Assembly (NCBI GenBank): GCA_013368445.1
Contig: JAACJO010000003.1
Span: 2,046,001 to 2,110,000, forward strand
Direction: 5' to 3'
From: Leucocoprinus leucothites
Taxonomy: Eukaryota > Basidiomycota > Agaricomycetes > Agaricales > Agaricaceae
Length of the DNA stretch: 64,000 bases
The translations under genes and the position numbers were made by a program. Shown piece by piece: positions 33,001 to 44,306 of the stretch. The notes beneath the pieces are model-generated. The model saw nothing but the letters and a program-made list of their open reading frames with translations, was not told the origin of the DNA and did no database searches. Each line of letters begins with the position of its first letter. The first letter of the stretch is position 1.

Positions 33001-34147
33001 GGTGCTTAGCTGCTCGCCATCCGTATTTTCAAAAGGAGTGCGACCTATGAGAATCTCGAAGAAGGTGATGCCAAGTGACCAGACATCAGATTTGCGTGTG
33101 TCGTGAGGAAGACCGCGGGCGCGCTCTGGTGATAGATACTGAAAGTACAGTTCATTGAACTGACCAAATCCGGTTAAGATGATCACGTACCTCAGGTGTC
33201 CCGTATGAAAGGTTGCTATGGAAGGCGGTGGGTGATTCCAGTTCATATTTCTCTGCAAAGCCGAAGTCGACAAGTACTGGGATATTTTTGTGCGATAACA
33301 AGATATTTGCTGGTCTGGACGAATAGCGTGCTTGAGTCTTGTTGAATATTAATGGCATTAAAAACTCACTTGATGTCATTGTGAACTACACCGCGCTGAT
33401 GAAGAAACTCAACGCCAGAGAGAAGAAAACGAAACCATTCCCAGGCTTTCGATTCCTCTACCTCCACGGGCACAAGGGTAGGAAGATATGTCCTAAAGGA
33501 AAGACGATAGGTTATTACCAATCATTCATGGATAGCTTTGTCGAAAATGACAATATCGCTGCCTATGGCGAGTTGCTCCGCGCAGCAAAGTCTTTAGTAT
33601 AACACTTACATAGTGATGAGGGCGTAGGATGGGGTGAGGACGAAAGAGTGGAAAGGTATGATAGATGGATGTGGATCATTCTTGAAATTCCGAACAATCT
33701 TCATCTCGTTCCAGCTGGGAGTGGGGTGTGAGCGACTAGTATCTATGAACAACCAAGCTATGAACGTACAGAGATCGAACACGTGCGGCGGTGGTTGAAG
33801 TTTTGGATCGGTGAACGAGCTTGACTGCGATCTTCTGTCCTTTGGCGGTGCCCAGACCGTCTGAAGATGACGAAAGTTTGGGGCGACATAGCCAGACGCT
33901 GCCCCAGTTTCCGAAGCCAATCTACGGAACACATCAGTCAAGTCAGACTTAGCAGGTCCGTGCGCAGCCTAGCAGTAAGGTCAGGTACCTCTTGGATGAA
34001 CTGTAACCTGTCAGACAAGGCTTGGTCAGAGATGGAAAAGACGTCGCTTTTCTCCGTCGTTGGGCCCGGTAGCGTAGAAGGCTCCATGTCGGAGAGGGGA
34101 GGACTAGAAGTACAGGAAGAGGAGCAAGCGTCTCCAGGATCCAACAT
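30081..34147 (-). CDS. Serine/threonine protein kinase with a long disordered tail and an HND catalytic loop
   Basis: Twelve exons (33989-34147, 33770-33921, 33610-33714, 33370-33492, 33191-33314, 32811-33138, 32547-32756, 31740-32486, 31508-31669, 31328-31429, 30745-31266, 30081-30673) give exactly 1109 codons. The kinase domain comes first: glycine loop IGFGNWGSVW (54-63), lysine in IAVKLVHRSK (K87), catalytic loop VVHNDIKPANILL (H176-N177-D178), metal-binding VDFGFAEKY (D196), then YGTPEYLSPERARG and SDVWSLGITFFEILIGRTPF. The usual HRD arginine is Asn, so activation-loop control is likely atypical. About 730 residues of Ser/Thr/Pro-rich sequence follow, with a charged coiled coil (around RDWERERERLREMARLEE) and a second short helix (DRLTIWMQNVERVVEDARQN). 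The very C-terminus is basic (FMRKAIKAMVPTTKNSKR), possibly membrane- or septin-binding. The domain resembles CAMK-like fungal kinases; no ortholog is named with confidence. Confidence 0.85.
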
Positions 34148-35039
34148 TGCGTCCCTAATCTTGAACTATGGCAAAACACAGCACAACAACGCGTCTTCGT
34201 GAGAACGACGCGCCCTGGCCATCACGGGTCTGATCCCAGGAATACAGTACTCGCAGATGCCTCGTGTTCTGGCATTGTTGAGGGAGAAAGTCTGGGGTAA
34301 GCTGGACGTAGGGGGAAGCCTCCGAGAGAGATGAAAGTTTTTGTCTCGGAGCTCCTATGTTGCTAACTCCATTTGAAATAGGAATGGGCGCCTTGTAGGC
34401 AACATATCTGTTCTTTTCGGTCCTGTGGCGAGTAGCGACGACTTATAAGCGCAGATGTGATTGTGGATGTTAAGATACAGTTGACCGCTCTTTGGAGCAA
34501 TCAATTGTACATTTTTGAAACTTGAAATCATCTTTTATTGAGATCAAATGCATCACCAACTTTGGGGTAAGTAGACCACCCGTAGCTACAGAGTACTTAA
34601 TTGCGTCCCCACGCCTGGTTTCGCTGGTTTACTTGTGACCGCAGTGGCTTTGATCCTGGCGGCAAAGCCGATGATGTTATGATTGACAGAATGAGTGCAC
34701 GTTTGTCTGACGGCAGTCATCGATCAGACCATCATTCCGAGCTCCGAAGGCCGGACACAAACGTGGCAACCTTGTCTCACCACTTTGCACAATTACTGCT
34801 TGCCTCCAAGCTGTGTAAATTTTCATGGTTAATACAGAGGCTTTTGTTCAGCGCGGCATTCCACGCGCTGATCCACGTTTTTTCTGTGTAATTTGAGGTG
34901 CAGGAACAGGCACATAGGATTGGTGGATGCCAACAAGCTTACCGGTCTTCCCCATGAATTTCCCACGATATCTCCCTAATAACAGGTTCTTTTGACGCAG
35001 TGTCCAACTTCAACACAAGTCTCTCTCCTACGTATAATC
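34148..35039. other. Divergent promoter region between the kinase and porin genes
   Basis: Nearly 900 bp between two outward-facing ATGs. No motif-bearing open frame was found. A CT-rich stretch precedes the porin start. Confidence 0.55.
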
Positions 35040-36141
35040 ATGTCTCTACCTCAGCCTGTTCCCCCCTCCTGGAAGGTGAGCTTCTGCGTCTTTGTAGGTC
35101 TTCTTGCATGTGCTAAACTCGTTCAATAGGATCTTGGAAAGTCCGCCAACGACCTGCTTGGCAAGGACTACCATTTCCATGGCGCTTCGCTTGAGGTCAA
35201 AACCCAAACTCCCTCCAACGTCGCCTTCAAGGTCACTGGTAACCGTGACTCGAAGACTGACGCCATCTCTGGCGACATTGAGGCCAAGTGGACCGACCGC
35301 AAGCATGGCTTGACTTTTACCCAAGCCTGGACCACTGCCAACATCCTCCGCAACACCGTAGAGGTCGAAAATCAGATTGCCAAGGGTGTCAAACTCGATC
35401 TCAATACCTCTTTGGCCCCTGAGAAGGGAACGAAGACCGCTTCTCTGACCGCTGTCTACAAACAGTCAGGTCTCCACTCCCGCGCCTTCCTCGATGTCTT
35501 TAGGGTCCGTTCCGAACGCTTCGTTTTCATTCTTTCCCCCTCAATACTTATCCTTGTATCTAGGGTCCCACCTTTACTGCCGACGCTGTTGTCGGTCGTG
35601 ACGGTCTCCTCTTGGGTGGCGAGGCTGCTTACAACGTCACTGAGGGTAGCATTTCTCGCTTTGCTGCCGCTGTTGGCTACAATGCTCCTGAATATGCCGT
35701 TACTCTTCACGCCCTTAACAGTGGCAATACCTTCACTGCTAGTTACTACCACCGTGTCAGCCGTGATACTGAAGCTGGTGCCAAGGCCCTTTACGATACC
35801 AAGGCTACTCACGGAGGTGTTGTCCTTGAAGTCGGTACCAAGACGTATGTATCTTTTTTGGTCAACTGTTTCCGGCGCCGAACCACCCTTTTTTAGCTAC
35901 CTCGACAACGCTGCTTTTGTGAAGGCTAAAATCAACAACGCTGGTGTTCTTGCTCTCGGTTACAGCCAGAGCCTCCGCTCTGGTGTCCGCGCGTCCTTCG
36001 GCCTTGCTCTTGACACCCAAAAACTCAACGATCCCTCCCCCTCTGGCCCCGCCCACAAGGTAAGTTCGTTTTGACTCCCAAAGTTTTTTTCACTAACCCT
36101 GGTTTTCCCAGGTTGGCCTTCAGGTTGTTTTCGATTCATGA
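35040..36141 (+). CDS. POR1: Mitochondrial outer-membrane porin (VDAC)
   Basis: Voltage-dependent anion channel, a 19-strand beta barrel passing metabolites across the mitochondrial outer membrane. Exons 35040-35075, 35130-35504, 35564-35844, 35897-36059 and 36112-36141 give 294 aa, the normal length. The N-terminal helix region MSLPQPVPPSWKDLGKSAND precedes KDYHFHG and alternating amphipathic strands (LEVKTQTPSNVAFKV, ISGDIEAKWTDRKHGLTF). The late part contains TYLDNAAFVKAKINNAGVLA and GYSQSLRSGVRASFGLALDT, and the last strand ends VGLQVVFDS. All introns are 52-59 nt with good consensus, and the last exon is only 30 nt. The plus-strand frame running past 35504 is intron read-through. Confidence 0.92.
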
Positions 36142-36463
36142 AATGGATGGGGTACCAGATTGAAAGTAGTTATTCGTTAACTCTACCATAGTCTTACCTC
36201 AATACATACTTTTTATATAATCTCTCTCTTGATGTGACTTCCGAAATAAGATCCTGCAATATTTTCAGTTGTTGTCTTGACGATGTCGGAACTCAGGCTT
36301 GGGTCGCTCGACTAGTTGAGAGGAGATATGTGACGTCGAAGGAAGGAATACACGTCAGTCACGCAATTCCCGATCTGTTATTCGGCTTGGACAGATTTAG
36401 CGCTAAACGCATTAGCCTGTGTACTTCCTCCACGCCTCCAGGCTCTTTTCGTGCTTCAGAGGC
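36142..36463. other. Short tandem intergenic region, porin to RNA triphosphatase
   Basis: 320 bp holding the porin 3' end (an AT-rich ttttatataa stretch near 36210) and the promoter of the next gene. Nothing else is seen. Confidence 0.5.
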
Positions 36464-37768
36464 ATGGTTCAGCCACCCATCTCGGCCTCTCGTACAGATT
36501 CACCACCACCAAACAAAAGACTTAGGCCAGCAGATATGGAGTCTTATAACACCAACGGGAGCACTGCTTCTTCAAGTGGCCACCCTCACGCTCACCCGAG
36601 TGCCGGCAGTACCAGTACTGCGGGTGGTAGCGGCAGCTTACCGCCACTCTCTCTATCAATTCTTGGCGTCGAGCCGTTGGATGAATTCGTCAAAGAGGTT
36701 GCGGATTTCGTGTATCATATGATCACGGTCGTCTCTCCGAATTATCCACCAGGGAAGATCGAGGTAGAAGCTAAAGTTGGCATTCTGAGGGATAAACAGT
36801 CTGGGCGGCGGTTAGAGCTACCTGTGCTTGTAGAAACGAGTACGTCGTGTGGCTTGTTTTGTCAACAACGAGATTCGTCTTTTGCTCATTTGTGGTGCTG
36901 TGGTGGTGGCTGTAACAAGTCCTTCAGCCAGACTCAGTTGATACTCGGTTCGAATCTAATATGTCTGCTGTACGTGTATCCATTACTGCTCAGCACCATA
37001 CATGAATTTGTTGACAGATTTTTTTTCTCTTCAACCGGGTTGTAACAGCAACAACACAAACATTTCAATAACCGCTTGAACCAACTGACATCCGCGTCTC
37101 AACAACCTTCACATCCCGCGAGTCCATTAAAATACACACATCAGCTCCTCAAAGATTCTTTCTACCCTCTCGACCCAAATTCGTCAAATAGCGATAGAGA
37201 CAAGATTCGTGTCACGAAGGATGAAAAGACGAATCAAATGGTGGAGTGTATACATAAGATCCGACTCGGGGATTTGAACATCTACAGCCCGAAACACCAT
37301 GGGGATTGGAGAGTGAGCGTGAATGTTGAAGTACCAAGTGAGTGACGTCGTTTTTGACGCGTTTCACTTCGTTTGGAGCAGATAGCTAACCTGTAAGGCG
37401 TATAGAACAGCATCCTATCGGCACCGCTCTGAATACACGGAAAAAAGACAGATTGAGCTACTCACATGAAGAGTTCATCATCGACTTGACTCAAGTCACC
37501 TCCCAGGCGTCCGCAGCAGCACCAGTGTGTTCTTTCAATAACCAGTTCTCTCAGGACTATAAATAATGCATCGTTCTTTTTAAACTAGCCACAAGTAACC
37601 CACGAACTTGAAGTTGAAATTGCACGATCTGACTTGCTCAAGTCATTGGCCGCACGGAGAAACGATCCGAACGTATCAGAACATGAACGAAGCGCATTTG
37701 ACGAACTAATACGCGCCTTTGTAAATAATGCACGGATTTTGGTTCGGAATGCTATTGAGCATTGGTAG
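36464..37768 (+). CDS. CET1: mRNA-capping enzyme subunit beta (fungal RNA 5'-triphosphatase)
   Basis: Removes the gamma phosphate from nascent mRNA 5' ends, the first step of capping, as a metal-dependent triphosphate tunnel enzyme. Exons 36464-36839, 36932-36969, 37049-37337, 37406-37524 and 37589-37768 give about 333 aa. After a disordered Pro/Ser head, the glutamate strand GKIEVEAKVGILRD matches motif A, and ELEVEIARSD near the C-terminus matches motif C, the two metal-binding Glu strands. Between them lie TNSVDTRFESNMSA, IHKIRLGDLNIYSP, DWRVSVNVEVPS and RKKDRLSYSHEEFIIDLTQV, the recognisable tunnel strands of Cet1/Pct1. Fungal-type enzyme, unlike the cysteine-phosphatase type of animals. 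The second exon is 38 nt. It ends 197 bp from the convergent Rad60-like gene. Confidence 0.88.
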
Positions 37769-37965
37769 TGCTGTTCTTAGACACTGGCACTTTTTTTCTT
37801 TCTTGGTGTAACTTTACATTCTACATGCTTGTAATTCTTGTTTCTATATCAACTTCTCTGTTGCAAACTTGTACTGATTGAGAGCGACATCGGATCGAAA
37901 TAACCCGTGGTATTATAGAAGGACCAAGAACAGCTATAGAAAAACAAACAGACAAAATCAGGTAA

Positions 37966-39827
37966 CTAAAGCCCTACGACGTCAACCATATCCCCATCAT
38001 CTAAATCGGCCTCTCCAATCTCAGTAGCATTGTCCATCTTATCACCATCGACATAAATCCTAGGATCAGGCAATGTTGACAAGTCCGGCGCTGGTGTTAC
38101 TGCTGCCTCACCCTTACCTCTCCCCCTTCCTCTACCCCTGCCTCTGCCCCTACCTCGCCCTCTCCCTCTGGATGCCGGTGCCGCCTCTTCCTCAACTGGA
38201 ACTTCGTCGAAAAGATGAGGGTACTGCTCAGCCAAACCAGCCTTTTTGATGTAGGCTTTGACAATGGAGCCACATTTGGTCGTCGCCCGAACAATGAGCG
38301 TAATGTTTTTAGTGATCTTGTTTGAGCGCAAGACAAGTTTAAATTTCCCAGAGTCTGCTTCAGACTCGGCCTCAGATTCTTCTTGTAAGGTATGAGTCGG
38401 TGCGGAGTCGGTACTCGTGATAGTGGTATCGTGTGATACATTGATGCTAGTACCGGTGATCACAATTTCATTGTCATCTTCGTCGTCGGATCCAAAGTTG
38501 ATATCATTTTCTTCTACAGGGACGAAGGTCTGAGGAGGCCTTTCTTTGATGGGACTCTGAACGGGGCTTTGGGTCTGCCGTATTTCACGAGCTTGCTGCT
38601 GAATATAATCATATGTCTTCTGATGACAAGCCGCTATCCAGACGTTCATTAGTGCATCCAAGAAAGAGAGTAAAGAGCAACATACCAAGCTGTACCTCGC
38701 CCCATAGCCCAAGAGAATCAGGTCGTGTCGAAGGAAAAACGCGTTTATTGTTGTAGCTCAACACGAGTGAGTTGCTCAGGACCTGAGCGTCTTCAGCGAC
38801 AGTTTCGAAGAGCTCCCGAAACGACTCATCCTGAAAAGGAACAATCATCTGTCAACTGAAGCTGCTATTTACACGAATAGAACGGATACGTACCACGCGC
38901 ATCCGATAAGACCACGTTGGCTCTCGTTCTGCGGGGTTGAGTGGATGCTTCCGCCATTTGACATGGATGACTACACGTTCTCCCACATCTCCTGAGAGAT
39001 TCGGTATCGACTGGGTGGATTGAGCGTTCACAGCTTTGGCTATGCGCTCGAGTTCGGGATCAAGTACAATGGTATCTGTGGAGTTGTCATAATCCTCATA
39101 AACTGGTATCGACGGTGTGTGTTGTTTATCCAGCGCTTGTCTAAAATAATGTGTCATTGAGGGACAGTGTAGCGACGGGATAAATGCACACCGAACAATA
39201 TTTCGAGCGTTCGCGAGAACCGCTGCTGGTAGATCTGGCGGTGGAGTTAAGGAGCGAGATTTTGTCCTTTGCCTCTTGTGCTTATTGGGCGTGGCCCTGC
39301 GTTTTCCGGCTGTACTGTGGCCCATAATTTCTATGTCATCATCGGACTCCTCAGAGGATGAGGCTGAGAGTAGCCTAAGTAGATGTGTTGAATTCCGTAG
39401 ATAGTTTTTGTTCAGTATGACATGGAAACCTACCGAATTTCTCCTCCACTTTTCCGCCATTGAGGCGTTGCATCTTTCTTTGGTCGTTTTCGTTGTGGGG
39501 TCGAAGGCCGACCAGAATCGCTTTCAGAGTCGGATGCAGGGGACCTGACTACTGTGAGACAGATATATATCAGGCTCAATTCCCTTGATTTTGGAGAACC
39601 TCACTCTTGTTAATTTCATCAAGCTTCTTCCAAGTTTCCTTCGTCCGGCCACGATTGACGACAAACATGTCATCGCTATCATTAATAACTATCTCCTCTA
39701 AGGGTGTAGCGCCAGCAGCACCAGTAGAGGAGCCAGAGACAGCATCTGAGGCAGCAGATTGAGCAGCGACAGGACGCGGACGAGGACGGGGTTTTGGTCG
39801 GGGTCGCGACGGCGCTGTATCGGACAT
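37966..39827 (-). CDS. Rad60/Esc2/NIP45-type protein with two SUMO-like domains
   Basis: Genome-maintenance adaptor that binds the SUMO machinery through SUMO-like domains. Exons 39605-39827, 39434-39548, 39192-39374, 38894-39140, 38686-38830 and 37966-38633 give about 526 aa. The N-terminal 190 residues are disordered and acidic/basic with possible SUMO-interacting stretches (EEIVINDSDDMFVV, SDDDIEIMG). SLD1 runs from ERVVIHVKWRKHP to LSNSLVLSYNNKRVFP and GLWGEVQL. SLD2 starts KFKLVLRSNKITKNITLIV, continues CGSIVKAYIKKAGL, and finishes PRIYVDGDKM...LDDGDMVDVVGL. An Arg-Gly repeat interrupts SLD2 between its helix and the last strands. The first protein segment PRPKPRPRPRP is also basic. It shares an 85-bp promoter with the GCFC gene. 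Confidence 0.82.
38108..38172 (-). repeat. (Arg-Gly)n coding repeat inside SLD2
   Basis: Tandem six-base units on the minus strand encode about nine RG dipeptides followed by KGEAA. Such tracts often bind nucleic acid and are arginine-methylated. Possibly length-variable. Confidence 0.85.
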
Positions 39828-39912
39828 GGCAATTAACGAGGTTATATTGCGTGGGAAAATCACGGTTACCGAAAGGTCATACGAAAGTCACGTGCTGTCA
39901 TTCCTGACAAGC
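39828..39912. promoter_or_regulatory. 85-bp head-to-head intergenic promoter with an E-box
   Basis: Separates the ATGs of the Rad60-like gene (-) and the GCFC gene (+). It contains a palindromic CACGTG at 39889-39894 and an AT-rich ttatatt at 39841-39847. Both transcripts must start inside this short space or within the neighbouring coding region, so shared regulation is likely. Confidence 0.6.
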
Positions 39913-42787
39913 ATGACTTCACCTCCACCTCTCATCTTCAAGAGGACAAAATCCAAACCTGCGCAACGGAAGCGCGACACGTCGCCTGACGACGTAAAAG
40001 TAAGCATCAAGGAAGATGAAGAATTCAAGGATGCAGAAGCGGAAGAATCCCCGACCACGTTAGCTATGAAGCTGAAAAACAAGCAGAAGAAGAGTAACAA
40101 GGCTAAGTCAAAGCTGAGCTTTGGCGGTGACGATGAGGTGAGTGGTCATAGCCTGCTCACATGGGATGCACATCTAATTAATAATGAAAGGAAGGGGATG
40201 GAGAGGTCTTTCAGCTCAAGAAATCTAGCTTGAGCCGTAAAGTTGCTCTTGGAAAGCATCCATCGTACGTGACACCCGTACTGGAGAAAAACTGAGATCG
40301 TCTTTACATTAACTCGTCGATTCTCCTGTCCCTATTACAGTGCTATTCCATCCAACCTGGATCAAGCCACTATTACCCCAAGCAGTGGGCCCAGATATGA
40401 TCAAGCATACCTCAATGAACTCAAAGCCAGTACTCCTTCGGCCCGGCCGCCTACAAACAATGATACAGTTTCTACTCCCGACGAACATGACCCTTCTATA
40501 CAAATTGTTGATGTTGAGATGGGTTCGCTTTCTTTATTCGTCAAACGACTTAGAACTGGTCTGACCGCTTTCCCAGAGGAGGCTACAACTATGATTCACT
40601 CCGAGTCATCTATCAAGGCAGCCAAGGAACGGCGAGAGCGACTACGTAAAACTGGCCTATCAACAGAAGAAGATTTTATTTCCCTCAGTGTGACACGACG
40701 TGAGGACATAGATCAAGGACCCCATCCTGAATCTCGCTTAGTTCGAGAGGAAGATGAGCTAGGCGAAGGCGACGACGGTTTGTATCATTGCTTTATGTGT
40801 TTATCGTCTCTTACATTGACATGACTCCCGTGTGACATAGAATATGCGGAGTTTACTAGCGCACAGGAACGCATCGCGCTCGGCAAAAAAGCAAGAAAGA
40901 AGGCAGCCGTTGATCGACGGGAAGTAATGAAAGAATTGATTGCTGATGCGTATGTTGTCGTTTTGCCGATCTAATACTCGACTAACGACATTACACCAGT
41001 GAAGAAGAAGATGAAGAAACAATGGAATGGGAGCAGGAGCAACTTAGGAGAGGGGGCCACCGAACACCAGAGCCAACATCTGTGCAGATTAAAAAGGTTT
41101 ACAAGCCCGCGCCAAGTAAGTTCTGGCCTTAGCGTAACCAACGTATCCTGAATACTCTCCAGTCCCTCCTGCTACTCCTCTTCCAACCCTAGGCCCTGCC
41201 TTAAACCGACTCTCTGAACAAATGACAAAGATTACAATGTCACATGCAAATAATACTGCGGCCCTCAATACTATCGCCTTGGAGAGAGAACAAGTCGATA
41301 AGAGGGAGATAGAAATGCGTGAAATGGTTGAAAAAGCTGAGGAGAAACGTGCTTGGTTTGACGGGTTCAGGGAATGGGTGGAAGGAGTCGCTGGGTTCCT
41401 AGATGAAAAGGTAATTCCTAGTATCACGTCTTTGATTCTCTATTTTAACCCATGATCCAGTACCCAATGCTAGAGAAACTCGAGGAAGAGCAGCTTTTCC
41501 TCCTGAAAGAACGGCACGATATTGTCCGACAACGGCGGCTGGCAGAGGATGACGACGACCTTTCGTCATTTCTTGGCGCACTACCTGAACCACCAGACTC
41601 TGAGCCCGAAGATGTCGATGAGCTTGGTCGAACCATACCCAAGCCCACCACTACGGCTCTTCGGCGCGAAAGACGCATTACACGTTTAGAACGAAGACGG
41701 ATCCGCCTGGCGCAACACAAAGCCGAGGAGGGGGAGGAAGGATATTCCACCGATTCATCGTTACCTCCACCGGATGAGCAAGCATACATCGAAGCCTTAG
41801 AGTCCCTCGCCTCACGGAAAAAAGAAGTACTGGCCGATGTGAGGGCGGAAGAATTCCGCGATCCGGGGAAGGGTAGGTGGGATATTTGGCGAGAGAGATA
41901 CACCGATAGTTATGTGAATGCATGGGGCGGTTTGGGCGTTGTCGGTGTCTGGGAATTCTGGGCAAGGTTGGAAATGGTTGGATGGGATTGCATTCAGGTA
42001 AGTTGCCCGCAGTCGAGTGGCGTGTATGGAATGTCAATCAACGCCCTAATTCGATAATAGGATCGCCGGAGTCTTGATAGTTTTAAATGGTATAAAGGTC
42101 TATATGGCTATTCCAGGCCGAGGAACACGGATGGAGATGAAGAGCTTGGTCCTGACGGTGACTTGGTTGCTTCAATGGTCTCTACGGCCGTCATACCCAA
42201 GATATGTAGACTTCTAGAAAGCGGCGCGTTGGATGTTTACTCGGAACATCATATCCGCAGGACCATTGATTTGTTCGAGGAAATAGAGGCAAGTGTTGAG
42301 GGCGAAAACGCCAAGCTTCAGGTGCGTGCTTAATTGTTCCGTAATCAAAATTTTATGCCTTACCATTGGAGCAGAATCTCAGAAAATCTACCATGGAGGT
42401 GTTCCAGAAAGCTGTTGCCGATACAGAGGAGCTTTTGCAAAAACACGATTCTACCGCGAAAGGACCGTCGCCCTTTGACCCGGAAGCTATTCCAGCACGT
42501 CGTCGATTCTTAGCTAGGCGTTCAAAGCTGCTTAGAAATTTGTTACGATGGAGGAAGTTCATAACAAATCATCATGGAGTCGAACTGCTTACCACTCGCT
42601 TGATTGATAACTGCATACTTGGCGTGGCTGAAAGTGGGTGGGAGGTTGGAGGCGAGGAAACTGCGAAAAGTGTATGCGTCTCTTAATCTTCGCTAGTCCT
42701 CGGCTAATCGTCGCTTTCTAGGTTGTCCGTACCTTGCCTAGAGAACTTCTAACTGCTAGATTACAACAACGGCTGGGCTCTTGTTGA
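39913..42787 (+). CDS. GCFC-domain splicing factor (GCFC2/PAXBP1-like)
   Basis: Member of the GC-rich-sequence DNA-binding-factor family, whose members (GCFC2, PAXBP1) act in intron-lariat spliceosome complexes. Eleven exons (39913-40137, 40191-40264, 40341-40522, 40577-40777, 40841-40949, 41000-41115, 41163-41410, 41461-41997, 42061-42321, 42375-42671, 42722-42787) total 772 codons. The N-terminus is basic and disordered (PLIFKRTKSKPAQRKR). A charged coiled coil follows (REQVDKREIEMREMVEKAEEK in part, LEKLEEEQLFLLKERHDIVR). The GCFC domain begins near FRDPGKGRWDIWRERYTDSY and includes LGVVGVWEFWARLEMVGWDC, SFKWYKGLYGYSRP and AVIPKICRLLESGALDVYS. The protein ends in helices NLLRWRKFITNHHG and RTLPRELLTARLQ. 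The original DNA-binding label of the family is now doubted. Start is the first Met in frame, 85 bp from the divergent gene. Confidence 0.82.
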
Positions 42788-44306
42788 TTTCTATCGTTCT
42801 ATTCCCAATATACAATTGTTCTGGCCATCAGGAACAGCCGGCATTGAAAGGTCAACCTGCTTCTATCTAATCAATAGCTAGAGCTGATTACTCGGCAGAC
42901 GTGATGATTGGTGGACAGAAAAGAAGACCTCGCCGAGTGCAAACTCAATTGCGAAGGCAGAGGTGCCGGTCGAAAGATCACCTCCACACCTCCGCCTCAA
43001 TGTGCATTTCGGAAAATCAATGTTGAAGCCTAAATGACTGACTGCCTTGGCCTTCTTGGTCAGATCCAAGCTATGTTGGTTCGTTCCGCTGTCCGACATG
43101 CTCTGTTTTGCGTTGACCCACTGTAAACCCTGAGCTCCCGCTTGAACTTTATACATAGAGGATATCCATCTTACTGTTCTTAATTTGACCCAATTATCAA
43201 GCAGTCCGCGAGCTGAAGACCGGCTTTCATATATTGCCGGTGATTTCTATCAAAACCATGACATTACAGTACAGAGGCGTGTTACCGTATATGCTTCGAA
43301 ACCACTCGACCCCAAGCCTCTTCATCTTTATCGAGATCAGTAGCGCCCTTTAGACCGCATTTCTTTGAGCGAGACTTTACCCTTCAGGCCACTAGTGACT
43401 TTTCCGCTTCACACATCACTTGTGAGAAGCTACAAGTGCCATTCAATTGCGAAGGAATCATTGTCACGATACTCATGGTTGTGGCTTTGAGAACCACACG
43501 GTCAACCATCAAACTGAAGAAGCATAATATCAGGTGATCTCATGCTCACCTCCAATCTCCCCACCATGATGAATAATCCCAGGTCTGAGAATGTACGTCT
43601 ATAAGTTCCTGTACCTCCTTACGTTTCTGAATGGCGCTGAGAGGAGCTAACCGACCGTGAGCCCCGCGGTTAGCGAACCGTTCTATATTCTCCTGGAACG
43701 CATTCGAACGGCCGCCGCTTGCATGACCATCAATCCCCACGCACGTTTTGAAGATCCATTGTCGAGTCTTGATACGCGCCCCTAGTGGTAAAGCTCAACT
43801 GAGGTGTCTGCCTATTGAGCCTCATATTCACTTCGAAGCATTCGACTCCCCATCACCCCGATTTCTTCGATCATCCATTACGCAGCATACTGGCTCCCGA
43901 GTTATATTAAGCAACACCCAATTTCCTTGGGCAATCGAGATCTGCCTTCTTTCCAGGTGTTCATGTGCTTTTCATTGCGTTCATGGGCCGAGTTCCATGT
44001 TACTCTAGTTCCTTATACGGTACCACGTGCGGCTGGCCTTTCCCTTGAAGAAGGGAGCTTCAATGTCACTTTGGCCCCTCTGGCTACGCTGTTTATCCAG
44101 ACCTCGTCTGTCTATATCGCTTTCTTCCCTTGGGAAACTGTACTTCAAGACGGACTGCGCACCCAAAAATCCGTGGCCTTCATTCTTTCATTTCCTTGTT
44201 TATTTTACATCTATTCCGAGCCCTGTTCTCTGATCACGAAACAGCTCGACCTGATCTGGTAGCTAACAACCTCACACTTCATACAAGACTCGAACACACC
44301 AACAAA
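42788..44306. other. 1.5 kb intergenic region with one orphan exon-like frame
   Basis: Between the GCFC gene and the aquaglyceroporin gene. Apart from the orphan frame at 43551-43789 only motif-free open frames occur (for example 42878-43156 on -). The last 400 bp precede the aquaglyceroporin start. Confidence 0.5.
43551..43789 (-). pseudogene. Orphan exon-like frame, unidentified
   Basis: A minus-strand frame of about 78 codons is bounded by an accactag acceptor on one side and a gtgagc donor on the other. It encodes peptides such as GARIKTRQWIFKTCVGIDG and QELIDVHSQTWDYSSWWGDW, with balanced composition typical of folded protein. No partner exons or start codon could be joined, and no family is recognised. 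It could be a leftover of a deleted gene or part of an unrecognised one. Confidence 0.25.

Noticed and set aside
42878..43156. 92-codon minus-strand frame
   Set aside because: No motif and no splice continuity with the orphan exon at 43551-43789.
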